Assembly: GCA_021801945.1 (NCBI GenBank)
Contig: JAKABE010000223.1
Coordinates: 1 to 5,896, forward strand
DNA: 5,896 bases
Reading direction: 5' to 3'
Source of the DNA: Acidobacteriota bacterium
Lineage (GTDB): Bacteria > Acidobacteriota > Terriglobia > Terriglobales > Acidobacteriaceae
This document shows, in pieces, positions 1 through 5,807 of this stretch. The notes below the pieces were generated by a model that worked only from the letters and a program-made list of their open reading frames with translations, did not search any database and was not told the origin of the DNA. The translations under genes and the position numbers were made by a program. The stretch's first letter is position 1; each line of letters starts with the position of its first letter.

Positions 1-572
1 CCCTGCGCATATTTGCGCGCGGCCTGCCAATACCAAACTCCGTCGTGGCCGTCCAGGATCATCGGCTTATCGAACAATCCGGCGAGCAGCCAACCGTTGT
101 CCTGCGTCCGCGACAATATAAACGAGACCTGCTGTGGCCGCGGAATTCCGGTGGCATGGAGAATGGCCAGTGCGTACACTCCCGGCGGCAAGCCGTTGAA
201 GTCGAGCCCTACAACCGGAGAACCGCAATAGAAGTCGGTCTTTGCCCCGTGCGGTGAGTCCGTAGAGGCATCCAGGTAGTACAGATCATCGACCGTTATG
301 GTCGCGCGCTCCACCAGGGGCGCGAGGTACTGTACCGACTGCTGGATACCGCCAAAATCCGCCGCTACCGCAGGCAGCGTATTTGCGCGCAGGCCTTGCA
401 CATTGCCGCTTTGCACCTGCGCCATCATGGCTCGCGATGCGCTCACCAGCGCCTGACGCTGAGCCGGCGTCATCTGCGCCTGCGTAGTACAGGACGCCGC
501 GCGGGCGCGCGGAAGGTGCCAGGTAAAGCATGCCAGGAACAGCAGCGTAACAGCGCCTCTTTGGGAGCACAT
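1..572 (-). CDS. Exported protein of unknown function, C-terminus outside window
   Basis: The frame is open from an ATG at 572 to the left edge, giving 190 residues with no stop, so the 3' end is missing. Residues 1-25 form a signal peptide: a short basic start (CSQRG), a hydrophobic core (AVTLLFLACF) and an ARA-type cleavage site near residue 25. The mature part begins with a helical MTPAQRQALVSASRAMM stretch. It continues with TVDDLYYLDAS (about 93-103), an FYCG segment and a PPGVYALAILHATG beta-rich segment (129-142), and ends in view with WLLAGLFDKP and HDGVWYWQAARKYA. Cys28 and Cys116 could form a disulfide in the periplasm. GGAAAGG lies 11 nt before the ATG. The motif order resembles a secreted family I associate with Acidobacteriota, with no known activity. 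The cysteine at 28 is a poor lipobox match (AASC), so plain secretion is preferred. It is separated from the kinase gene by 372 nt and is probably its own transcript. Confidence 0.8.
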   Translation of the reverse strand, partial: MCSQRGAVTLLFLACFTWHLPRARAASCTTQAQMTPAQRQALVSASRAMMAQVQSGNVQGLRANTLPAVAADFGGIQQSVQYLAPLVERATITVDDLYYLDASTDSPHGAKTDFYCGSPVVGLDFNGLPPGVYALAILHATGIPRPQQVSFILSRTQDNGWLLAGLFDKPMILDGHDGVWYWQAARKYAQ

Positions 573-856
573 GGTTGCAGGGGCCTTTCCGGTGATTTCG
601 ATCCCGTGAAAATGAGATACATCTCCGCAGGCTGGCAGACATAACATTGGATGCAGAATGGCGCCACAACGCTGGCTACCACGGCTGTCATACATGCCCA
701 GGAAGCTAATTCGGCAAAACGCGGGCCGCGCGCTCTCCGCTCCCGCCTTCGCCGGTGTTAACGGCAGCAGCCCTTATTATGGGAAGCAGGTCGAGACGCC
801 GTTCACACTTTCGGCCAATGCTCCAGCATGCTCCCATCAGGCGGTGAGCGCCAATC

Positions 857-872
857 CACTCAAGCCTGAGTG
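857..872 (-). repeat. Small inverted repeat next to the terminator hairpin
   Basis: CACTCA (857-862) and TGAGTG (867-872) pair as a 6-bp stem with a 4-nt loop. It lies 6 nt beyond the large hairpin in the direction of operon transcription and may be part of a compound terminator. Confidence 0.4.
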
Positions 873-878
873 CAGATG

Positions 879-907
879 GAAGGGCCCGGCATCGCGCCGG
901 GCCCTTC
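879..907 (-). terminator. GC-rich stem-loop after the kinase gene, probable terminator
   Basis: GAAGGGCCCGGC (879-890) and GCCGGGCCCTTC (896-907) form a perfect 12-bp stem with a 5-nt loop, beginning 37 nt after the kinase stop codon. The position suggests termination of the four-gene minus-strand operon. No U-tract follows on either strand, so it may be a non-canonical terminator or an mRNA 3'-end stabiliser. Confidence 0.6.
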
Positions 908-919
908 GAGTGTTCGAAG
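904..919 (-). repeat. Inverted repeat overlapping the terminator stem
   Basis: CTTCGA (904-909) and TCGAAG (914-919) can pair with a 4-nt loop. Four bases (904-907) are shared with the arm of the 12-bp stem, so in the minus-strand transcript this stem and the full large stem exclude each other at that end. The larger stem should win thermodynamically. Confidence 0.3.
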
Positions 920-944
920 CGACGCAAGTTCAAGATGCAGCTTT

Positions 945-1652
945 TTAAATTGCGCCGCCGGCATCTGCAAAATCGAGGGACGGGGCTTCGATCGGAAGCT
1001 TCTTCAGCGTGTGGCGCAGAACCTCACGCCTGACCTCTTCGAGCGGCATGGGCGGAATGACCGTGATCCCGCCGAGCACGCGGCTCAGACTCAGGTAGGA
1101 CTGGCGATTCACGTAAATGAATTCCAATGGATACTCAGGCTTGCGCGCGCGCGCTTCTACGGGATCGGCATCGAGAATGTATGCAACGTCAGGGTGGGGA
1201 ACAAAGAGCATGATGCACTTCGCATACCAGCGCAGGAATGGATTGCCGAGTTCCAGATTCGCCAGCTCGTCGTAGACGTAGCGGTCGAAGATCACCAGGT
1301 CGGCAGCCGAGCGCAAAGCTCTCCGGAAAGCGCGGCGCGCGGCCAGCGCATCAAGCGTGTACAGGAAGAGGCGCACGCAGGCCATCGGCCAGGCGCGAAC
1401 ATTCTTATCGCGCCGGTTGATGGGGCGCTCGGGACTTCCGATTCCCTTGTCGCCTTTGAAGATGGTGTGTCCTGAGGATTCGCGCAGTCCGGTAAGTTGC
1501 GCCACATCGTCCCAGAAGCGGATTTGACGAACGCTCATTCCGGCCTGTTCGGCCGCGCTGCGCAGAGCGTCAATCTGCGTGCTCTTCCCTGCTCCGTCGA
1601 TTCCGGAGAAACTTACGCAAATGGTACGGCGTGGAAGCTGGCTCACTTTCAT
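945..1652 (-). CDS. Thymidylate-kinase-like P-loop kinase, substrate uncertain
   Basis: The 235-residue protein has a textbook Walker A motif, GIDGAGKST, at residues 17-25 after a short beta strand (ICVSFS). A second nucleotide-kinase signature, IFDRYVYDE, lies at 121-129 (Asp123-Arg124). The 156-190 segment (YILDADPVEARARKPEY then QSYLSL) follows the layout of the TMK LID and following helix. This is the fold of thymidylate kinases (dTMP to dTDP), so a cytosolic nucleotide kinase is the natural reading. However, the EPGG motif used by housekeeping Tmk for dTMP binding is absent; FWDDVAQLTGLRE stands there, and 60-110 looks like an insertion rich in Arg. A specialised substrate is therefore likely. 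The ATG is preceded by GGGAGAAG, and the gene starts 32 nt after the upstream small gene, as the last gene of the operon. It ends in TAA followed by the stem-loop cluster. Confidence 0.85.
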   Translation of the reverse strand: MKVSQLPRRTICVSFSGIDGAGKSTQIDALRSAAEQAGMSVRQIRFWDDVAQLTGLRESSGHTIFKGDKGIGSPERPINRRDKNVRAWPMACVRLFLYTLDALAARRAFRRALRSAADLVIFDRYVYDELANLELGNPFLRWYAKCIMLFVPHPDVAYILDADPVEARARKPEYPLEFIYVNRQSYLSLSRVLGGITVIPPMPLEEVRREVLRHTLKKLPIEAPSLDFADAGGAI

Positions 1653-1684
1653 GGGTCTGCACTTCTCCCTGGCTGCGCTGCGGT

Positions 1685-2140
1685 TCAGTGGGGCCGGCTG
1701 GGACTGGCGTGCGACAGTAAGGCGACCGCTGCTATCGCCGCTCCGGCGCCGACCACGATGCCGACCTTGATCAGGATGGAGCGCTTTCGCCGTTGTTTGG
1801 CAGGCGCAATCACTGCTCCGGCAGGACGAGAAGCGGCGGCTCCCGAAGGGTTCTCATACGGAGCGGCCGCAGTGCCCACCGGCGGGTTTGCACCGCCTGC
1901 CTGTCCATCGAGAGCTGCCTGTCCATTCAGGTTGGATAGGCTCGCGGTGGAATCGCCCGGGCCAGCGCTGCCCGGCGACCGGGTTTCCAGGCCGGGACTT
2001 TGGGTTTGGCTCGAAGCGCTTGACGAGCTTTGCGATGGCTGTCCAGCCGCCTGCTGCCGCGGCATTGCCACTCCCAAGGGAGCAGCCAGGAGCGCGGTCA
2101 GCAGCCATCCCAACGCGCTTTCAAGAAACCTGTGCTTCAT
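1685..2140 (-). CDS. Low-complexity secreted or membrane-anchored small protein
   Basis: This 151-residue protein has no recognised family. Residues 1-25 look like a signal peptide (MKHR, hydrophobic GWLLTALLAAPLGVA, cleavage after VA). Residues 27-114 are low-complexity, rich in Ser, Gln, Gly, Pro and Ala, and probably disordered. A basic cluster KQRRKR (115-120) is followed by a hydrophobic segment (121-142) with small-residue spacing (VGAGAAIAA), then a short tail ending SRPH. An in-frame ATG at 2194 would extend the protein by 18 residues, but it has no ribosome binding site and would overlap the STAS gene end. The ATG at 2140 has GGAG 6 nt upstream and begins directly with the signal peptide, so it is preferred. 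The gene sits 43 nt after the STAS gene and 32 nt before the kinase gene. A structural or scaffold role in the envelope is only a guess. Confidence 0.75.
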   Translation of the reverse strand: MKHRFLESALGWLLTALLAAPLGVAMPRQQAAGQPSQSSSSASSQTQSPGLETRSPGSAGPGDSTASLSNLNGQAALDGQAGGANPPVGTAAAPYENPSGAAASRPAGAVIAPAKQRRKRSILIKVGIVVGAGAAIAAVALLSHASPSRPH

Positions 2141-2183
2141 CGTGTTCTCCACATCGTTCTGCGGTTTTGCAGGCAAAGAAACG

Positions 2184-2585
2184 TCAAGCCGCATTGGCGG
2201 CTGAATCAGCCTGGGCGGGACTGTAGGGTTGAGGCATTCGTTCGAGGGCGGGGCGGTGGAAGCTGTTCACGGCATCCGCAGAGGTTCCGAAGATCCGAAA
2301 GAGATGCCGCACGCCTGCGGACTCCAGCACGGACAGCGCATCGGGAGGAATAGCGGCAAGCCGCACATCGCCATTGCGCTTCATCGTTTCCTCAAGGCAG
2401 CAAAGCAAAAAGTTCAGCAACTGGAGATTGACCTGCCGGATGCGCGCACAATCGAGTACGACCGAAGGCCGCACGACCTTCGCCATTTCGGCATTGAGCG
2501 TCCTCAGAAAAGCGCGCATTTGTGGCTTATCGCAGGTTTCCGGCAACTGTTTTACGATCACGGGACGTGTGGCTGTTCGCGTCAT
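2184..2585 (-). CDS. STAS-domain protein, anti-sigma-factor-antagonist-like
   Basis: The 133-residue protein is almost entirely one STAS domain (about residues 8-112), the fold of SpoIIAA-type anti-sigma factor antagonists and of small partner or scaffold proteins in the cytosol. Visible elements are the beta strand SVVLDCARI (41-49), the helix QLLNFLLCCLEETMKRNG, the strand DVRLAAIP (73-80), the helix PDALSVLESAGV and the end HLFRIFGTSADAVNSF. In phosphorylated antagonists the loop after the central strand reads like DSSG, with Ser as the target of an anti-sigma kinase; here it reads NLQL (53-56) with no Ser or Thr. Phospho-switching at the usual site is therefore unlikely. The last 20 residues are low-complexity. 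GGAG lies 11 nt before the ATG. The gene starts 48 nt after the flippase stop, which suggests a partner in the same export module. STAS membership is well supported; the actual partner is unknown. Confidence 0.85.
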   Translation of the reverse strand: MTRTATRPVIVKQLPETCDKPQMRAFLRTLNAEMAKVVRPSVVLDCARIRQVNLQLLNFLLCCLEETMKRNGDVRLAAIPPDALSVLESAGVRHLFRIFGTSADAVNSFHRPALERMPQPYSPAQADSAANAA

Positions 2586-2633
2586 GTTTGCGTCGTCTCC
2601 AATGCAATTTGGCTCAAAGCTTTGCGGAAACCA

Positions 2634-4631
2634 TCAGGCAACACTTCGTTGGTCGCCCAGTGCATCGGCACTCTGCAGGAGCCGCGCCAGTTCGGCTTCG
2701 GGGTTTCTCCGTGCATGGGTGAGCAAATTTTTTCCGTAGCGAAGCAGAGTTCCGATGTTGGTGTTGTACCAGCAGCATTCCGTCATGCGCGGGGAGAGCC
2801 CGCAGACAAAGCGCAGCCTCTTCAGCGTCGAAGGTGATGCAAGCAGTGCAGCGGTCAGGCGGTGATTCCCGTCGAGAATGGTCAGAGGCTCGTTCTCGTT
2901 GACACCGATGAGGAGGACCGCGGCAAAGTCCGTATCGTTCTGGTTGTAGAGGTCGCGAATCGAGGCAATCTTGGCCAGGAAAGCCGGATCCATTAAGTCC
3001 TGGCGGGTGCGCAAGCCTTCGGCAATTTTGGTAATGGAGAAATTGCCGTCGGCAAGCTTGCGCCAGTGGGCGCGGGGAAACACGCGAATATTGCGCAGAT
3101 TGGCTTCGTCTACCTCGACATGGAACCATTCCGTATCCGAAGGCAGTTCCTTCCACAAGTCAAAATGGCGGAGGTAGAGGAGCGCGCGTCGCTTGGCGTT
3201 TTCCGCGCTATCGGCAAAATTTGGCTTGTAGACGATTTCGCTCAGGGACTCCTGATAATCGCGGAATTCAGGACAACGAAAATCGCTTTTCAGAAATTCG
3301 GCGATCGCTTCATCTTCAGGCATCCTCCGGATCAGGCGAACCGGGCGGCAATCGCCGGGCACCAGCAGTTCTTTGGGGTCGAAGAGAGAATTAATCAGGA
3401 ACGGCAGGGCCACGAACACGAACAGGATGGTCATAAGCACCAGTTGCACAAGAATCACTTCGCGCAACGAACGGTGGAACAGGCAGATGCCCAACACCAG
3501 CACACCGCTGAATGCCAGTTGAACCCAACTGGCATTGGCGATCTTATAGGACATTTCGAAGGTGATGATCACAGCACTGAGGCAATACACCACTGTGGTG
3601 ACGGCATACAGTGCGAGCAGGTACGAGAGGCTGTAGGGGCCGCCGGTCTGGAACCCTGAGCCAAACAGCGATGTCCAGATCCACGGCGGCGCGGCACACA
3701 AGGCCAGCGCCATCCCGGCGCCGCTGGCCAGCACCAGCAACAGCGAGGTGGCGATCACCTTGAGGTTGCGCCGCTCCTCATCGCAGGTCCCCGCGACAAG
3801 CGGAAACGTGGTGTTCACGACCGCGGAGGACATGGTGAAAATGACCCGGCCGACCATGGCCACTGCGGCATAGAGGCCCGCATGATCCGCGGGGAAAAAG
3901 TGGTTGACGAGCACGATGTCACAATTGCCGATGAGCATCTGCCCGGAGTAGAAGACGACCGCCTGCGAGGTTTCTCGAAAGGCATAAGAAACCTGCAACG
4001 GGTTGGGAGCCTTGCGCGCGAGCGGCGGGGCAATCGCGAAATACGCGGCCGCTATGGCGGCGGCGTTGGCCGCGATCACACCGCGCACCCCAAACCCGGC
4101 CATGATCAGCAGGTAGGAGCCGCCCAGGCGGACACCGCCCTCCAGGACCAGGTTGATGGCCAGTCCCCGGAATCCGTAGGAGCCCTGGATGTACCCACGG
4201 CGCGGCCCCAGGGGCACGTAAAACGCGGCGCCGAGCGCCAGTAGCGCCACCAGGGTGGCGTCTGGAAGGTTCAGATAGCCGGAAATCTGAACACGGAAGG
4301 CGAGCAATATCAAGGCGACCAGAACGCCGCACACCCAGGCCGCGCGGTGAAGGCCGCGGTACGCGGCAGCTTTGCCTTCCGGCGCAGGCTGCTGCGCGAC
4401 AACTTTGCTGGTGATGATTTGGAACGAAAGCGTGATCGCGGAGAGCAGCGTCAGCAGGGTGTAGACAACGGTCGCCTGGCCGTACCCCTTGGGTCCCAAA
4501 AACCGCGCGACGACGATGTTGTATACGAGATTGGTGACAATTGTCATGCCCGATCCGGAAAGCAGAATCATGCTTCCGGAGATAATGCGCGCGGACAGCG
4601 TTTTCGGTTTTTGAGGCAGACAAGATACCAC
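2634..4631 (-). CDS. Oligosaccharide flippase (Wzx/MATE-like) fused to a ParB/sulfiredoxin-like domain
   Basis: Residues about 15-418 are an integral membrane region with roughly twelve hydrophobic segments, in the style of Wzx-type polysaccharide flippases. The start (SGSGMTIVTNLVYNIVVARFLGPKGYG, here split by a membrane helix) is typical. Such proteins move undecaprenyl-linked glycans across the inner membrane. Flippases usually end near 420-500 residues; this one continues with about 245 soluble residues (421-665), predicted cytosolic. That extension contains a regulatory-like alpha/beta stretch and then VLLIGVNENEPLTILDGNHR, the strand-loop pattern of ParB/sulfiredoxin-like nucleotide-binding domains, with DGNHR at 587-591 followed by a helix (LTAALLA). 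A conserved-looking SPRMTECCWYNTN (613-625) follows. The start is GTG, supported by GGAG 9 nt upstream; the next in-frame Met (21) would cut into the first membrane helix. It is the first gene of the operon. One uninterrupted frame encodes both parts, so the fusion is real in this sequence. Confidence 0.88.
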   Translation of the reverse strand: MVSCLPQKPKTLSARIISGSMILLSGSGMTIVTNLVYNIVVARFLGPKGYGQATVVYTLLTLLSAITLSFQIITSKVVAQQPAPEGKAAAYRGLHRAAWVCGVLVALILLAFRVQISGYLNLPDATLVALLALGAAFYVPLGPRRGYIQGSYGFRGLAINLVLEGGVRLGGSYLLIMAGFGVRGVIAANAAAIAAAYFAIAPPLARKAPNPLQVSYAFRETSQAVVFYSGQMLIGNCDIVLVNHFFPADHAGLYAAVAMVGRVIFTMSSAVVNTTFPLVAGTCDEERRNLKVIATSLLLVLASGAGMALALCAAPPWIWTSLFGSGFQTGGPYSLSYLLALYAVTTVVYCLSAVIITFEMSYKIANASWVQLAFSGVLVLGICLFHRSLREVILVQLVLMTILFVFVALPFLINSLFDPKELLVPGDCRPVRLIRRMPEDEAIAEFLKSDFRCPEFRDYQESLSEIVYKPNFADSAENAKRRALLYLRHFDLWKELPSDTEWFHVEVDEANLRNIRVFPRAHWRKLADGNFSITKIAEGLRTRQDLMDPAFLAKIASIRDLYNQNDTDFAAVLLIGVNENEPLTILDGNHRLTAALLASPSTLKRLRFVCGLSPRMTECCWYNTNIGTLLRYGKNLLTHARRNPEAELARLLQSADALGDQRSVA

Positions 4632-4663
4632 GCTTTAGCACTCCAGTTCAGGGGCAAAGGAAG

Positions 4664-4692
4664 ATTTAAGGTTTCAAGCGCAGCAATTGCAA
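4664..4692 (-). promoter_or_regulatory. Candidate sigma70-like promoter, proximal, for the flippase operon
   Basis: On the minus strand TTGCAA (4687-4692) and TTAAAT (4664-4669) are separated by exactly 17 nt. Each matches the sigma70 consensus at 4 of 6 positions. Transcription would begin near 4657, giving a leader of about 25 nt before the GTG start. Confidence 0.35.
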
Positions 4693-4718
4693 CCGGCGGC
4701 AACTTATTCCGATGCGAG

Positions 4719-4747
4719 ATTTAACAATCTGGCTGCCCCCTTGCCAA
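4719..4747 (-). promoter_or_regulatory. Candidate sigma70-like promoter, distal, for the flippase operon
   Basis: On the minus strand TTGGCA (4742-4747, 5 of 6 to TTGACA) and TTAAAT (4719-4724, 4 of 6 to TATAAT) are spaced by 17 nt. It lies 55 bp upstream of the proximal candidate and uses the same -10 hexamer. No comparably good plus-strand promoter for the divergent hydrolase gene was found in the 180-nt intergenic region. Confidence 0.4.
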
Positions 4748-4807
4748 CAATCTGAAATATCGGCCTCCGCGACAAACCCGTCTTCCGGTTAGTGCTTCTA
4801 ACTGTTG

Positions 4808-4817
4808 GAGCATGCTC
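4808..4817. repeat. 10-bp palindrome over the hydrolase start codon
   Basis: GAGCATGCTC is a perfect palindrome that contains the ATG (4812-4814) and most of the only GGAG (4807-4810) near this start. The GGAG is just 1 nt from the ATG, too close for ordinary Shine-Dalgarno pairing. Confidence 0.4.
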
Positions 4818-5807
4818 ACTCAGTCAAGCACTGTCTGCCTCTGCCTCTTGCTGTTTTTCCACGGCTGCTCTTCCAGCCCCGCCGCCCCAGCGCACCTGGC
4901 GCACAGGGCCGTGGGAAGTTCGCCGCAGGTGATCGCGACCTACGAGGCCTGGTTCGGTCATCCCCAGCACATCTCGGTGGGCTATTCGTCGCACGACCCG
5001 GCGGTCATCCAGCGGCAGATGCAACACGCCAAAGCGATGGGGATCTCCGCGTTCGTGGTGGACTGGTACGGGGATCGCGAGCCATTCATCGACCGGAGCT
5101 ACAGCCTGATGCAGGAGAACGCCGCGAAGGAAAAGTTCCAGGTAGCCATGATGTACGACGAGACCGAACACGAGGATGGGGCCACAGACGAGGCGATAGC
5201 CGACTTTACCATGTTCCACGATGCGTATCTGTCGCCCAAATCGCCGGGACACCAGGCCTACCTTACCTACGAAGGCCGGCCGGTGATTTTCATTTTTCCC
5301 AAGGGGCGGCACACCGACTGGACCAAGGTCCGCGCCGTGGTCAACACGTGGCATCCCGCGCCGCTGCTCATTGACGAGAACCTTCCCGGCCAGTATGCAA
5401 GCGCCTTTGACGGCTTTTATGCCTGGATCAACCCGGGTAGCAAAGGATGGGCCGCCGACGGCAGCAACTGGGGCAAACAGTACCTGACCGATTTCTACGA
5501 GACGATGAGGAACAAGTACCCCGACAAGATCGTCGTGGGAGGGGCCTGGGCGGTGTTCAACGATGCCAAGGCTTCATGGGGACTCAATCGTCACATCGCA
5601 GCACGCTGCGGCCAGACCTACGCGGATACCTTCAATTTTTGGCGCCAGGTGTTCCCCGCCAACGAGCCGATTCCGTTTCTCATGGTCGAAACATGGAACG
5701 ATTACGAGGAAGGAACGGCGGTCGAACGCGGAATTCCGAACTGTGGGCCGAGCGGCGAAGACAAGACTCCTGCATCCACGGCCGCCATGGCTGCGCCGCA
5801 GAAGTAG
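4812..5807 (+). CDS. GH99/GH71-like glycoside hydrolase, probable lipoprotein
   Basis: The 331-residue protein begins with a signal sequence ending LLLFFHGCSS; Cys19 after Gly18 suggests lipidation, though Phe-His at -3/-2 is a weak lipobox. The mature part resembles the GH71/GH99-like barrel, whose characterised members are endo-acting on alpha-mannan or alpha-glucan. Landmarks are IATYEAWFG (41-49), ISAFVVDWYGDREPF (78-92), VAMMYDE (111-117), RPVIFIF (156-162), GFYAWINPG (201-209), VVGGAW (241-246) and ETWNDYEEGTAVERG (293-307). The last aligns with the GH99 catalytic segment WNEWHEGT, so Asp297 and Glu300 are the candidate catalytic carboxylates; Asp replaces the usual first Glu. The length is near a single catalytic domain with no binding module, and the tail (312-331) is low-complexity. 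No other ATG, GTG or TTG fits upstream, and later starts would break the signal peptide. It is transcribed divergently from the flippase operon. Substrate unknown. Confidence 0.82.
   Translation: MLTQSSTVCLCLLLFFHGCSSSPAAPAHLAHRAVGSSPQVIATYEAWFGHPQHISVGYSSHDPAVIQRQMQHAKAMGISAFVVDWYGDREPFIDRSYSLMQENAAKEKFQVAMMYDETEHEDGATDEAIADFTMFHDAYLSPKSPGHQAYLTYEGRPVIFIFPKGRHTDWTKVRAVVNTWHPAPLLIDENLPGQYASAFDGFYAWINPGSKGWAADGSNWGKQYLTDFYETMRNKYPDKIVVGGAWAVFNDAKASWGLNRHIAARCGQTYADTFNFWRQVFPANEPIPFLMVETWNDYEEGTAVERGIPNCGPSGEDKTPASTAAMAAPQK

Larger units (their letters stand above)
573..944. other. Intergenic region, 372 nt
   Basis: No convincing gene lies here; short open frames on both strands lack a ribosome binding site or recognisable protein and run across the hairpins. 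The kinase-proximal part holds the stem-loop cluster listed separately. A weak minus-strand promoter candidate for the exported protein is TTGTGG (664-669) and TGTTAT (641-646) with 17 nt between, which would give a leader of roughly 60 nt. It matches the sigma70 consensus poorly (3 of 6 and 4 of 6) and is only a suggestion. Confidence 0.5.

Noticed and set aside
9..390. Repeated TATTTGCGCGC at about 10-20 and 380-390 as a possible direct repeat
   Set aside because: Both copies lie inside the same coding region, encode different residues (KYA and ANT contexts) and are short enough to be chance in GC-rich DNA.
286..669. 127-residue minus-strand frame over the exported protein
   Set aside because: It is the wrong frame of the same strand: the frame from 572 gives a signal peptide and stays open to the window edge.
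870..1475. 201-residue plus-strand open frame
   Set aside because: It lies antisense to the kinase gene, whose Walker A and DR motifs are clear, and its translation has no recognisable domain.
1497..2204. 235-residue plus-strand open frame
   Set aside because: It is antisense to the secreted small protein and to the start of the kinase gene; its Ala/Arg/Pro-rich composition is what high-GC antisense frames give.
3919..4641. 240-residue minus-strand frame overlapping the flippase start
   Set aside because: It is a shifted frame of the flippase gene, rich in Arg and His with no membrane segments, while the flippase frame has strong hydrophobic periodicity and a placed ribosome binding site.
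4805..5374. 189-residue plus-strand frame starting TTG at 4805
   Set aside because: It is a shifted frame of the hydrolase gene, Arg-rich and without domain features.
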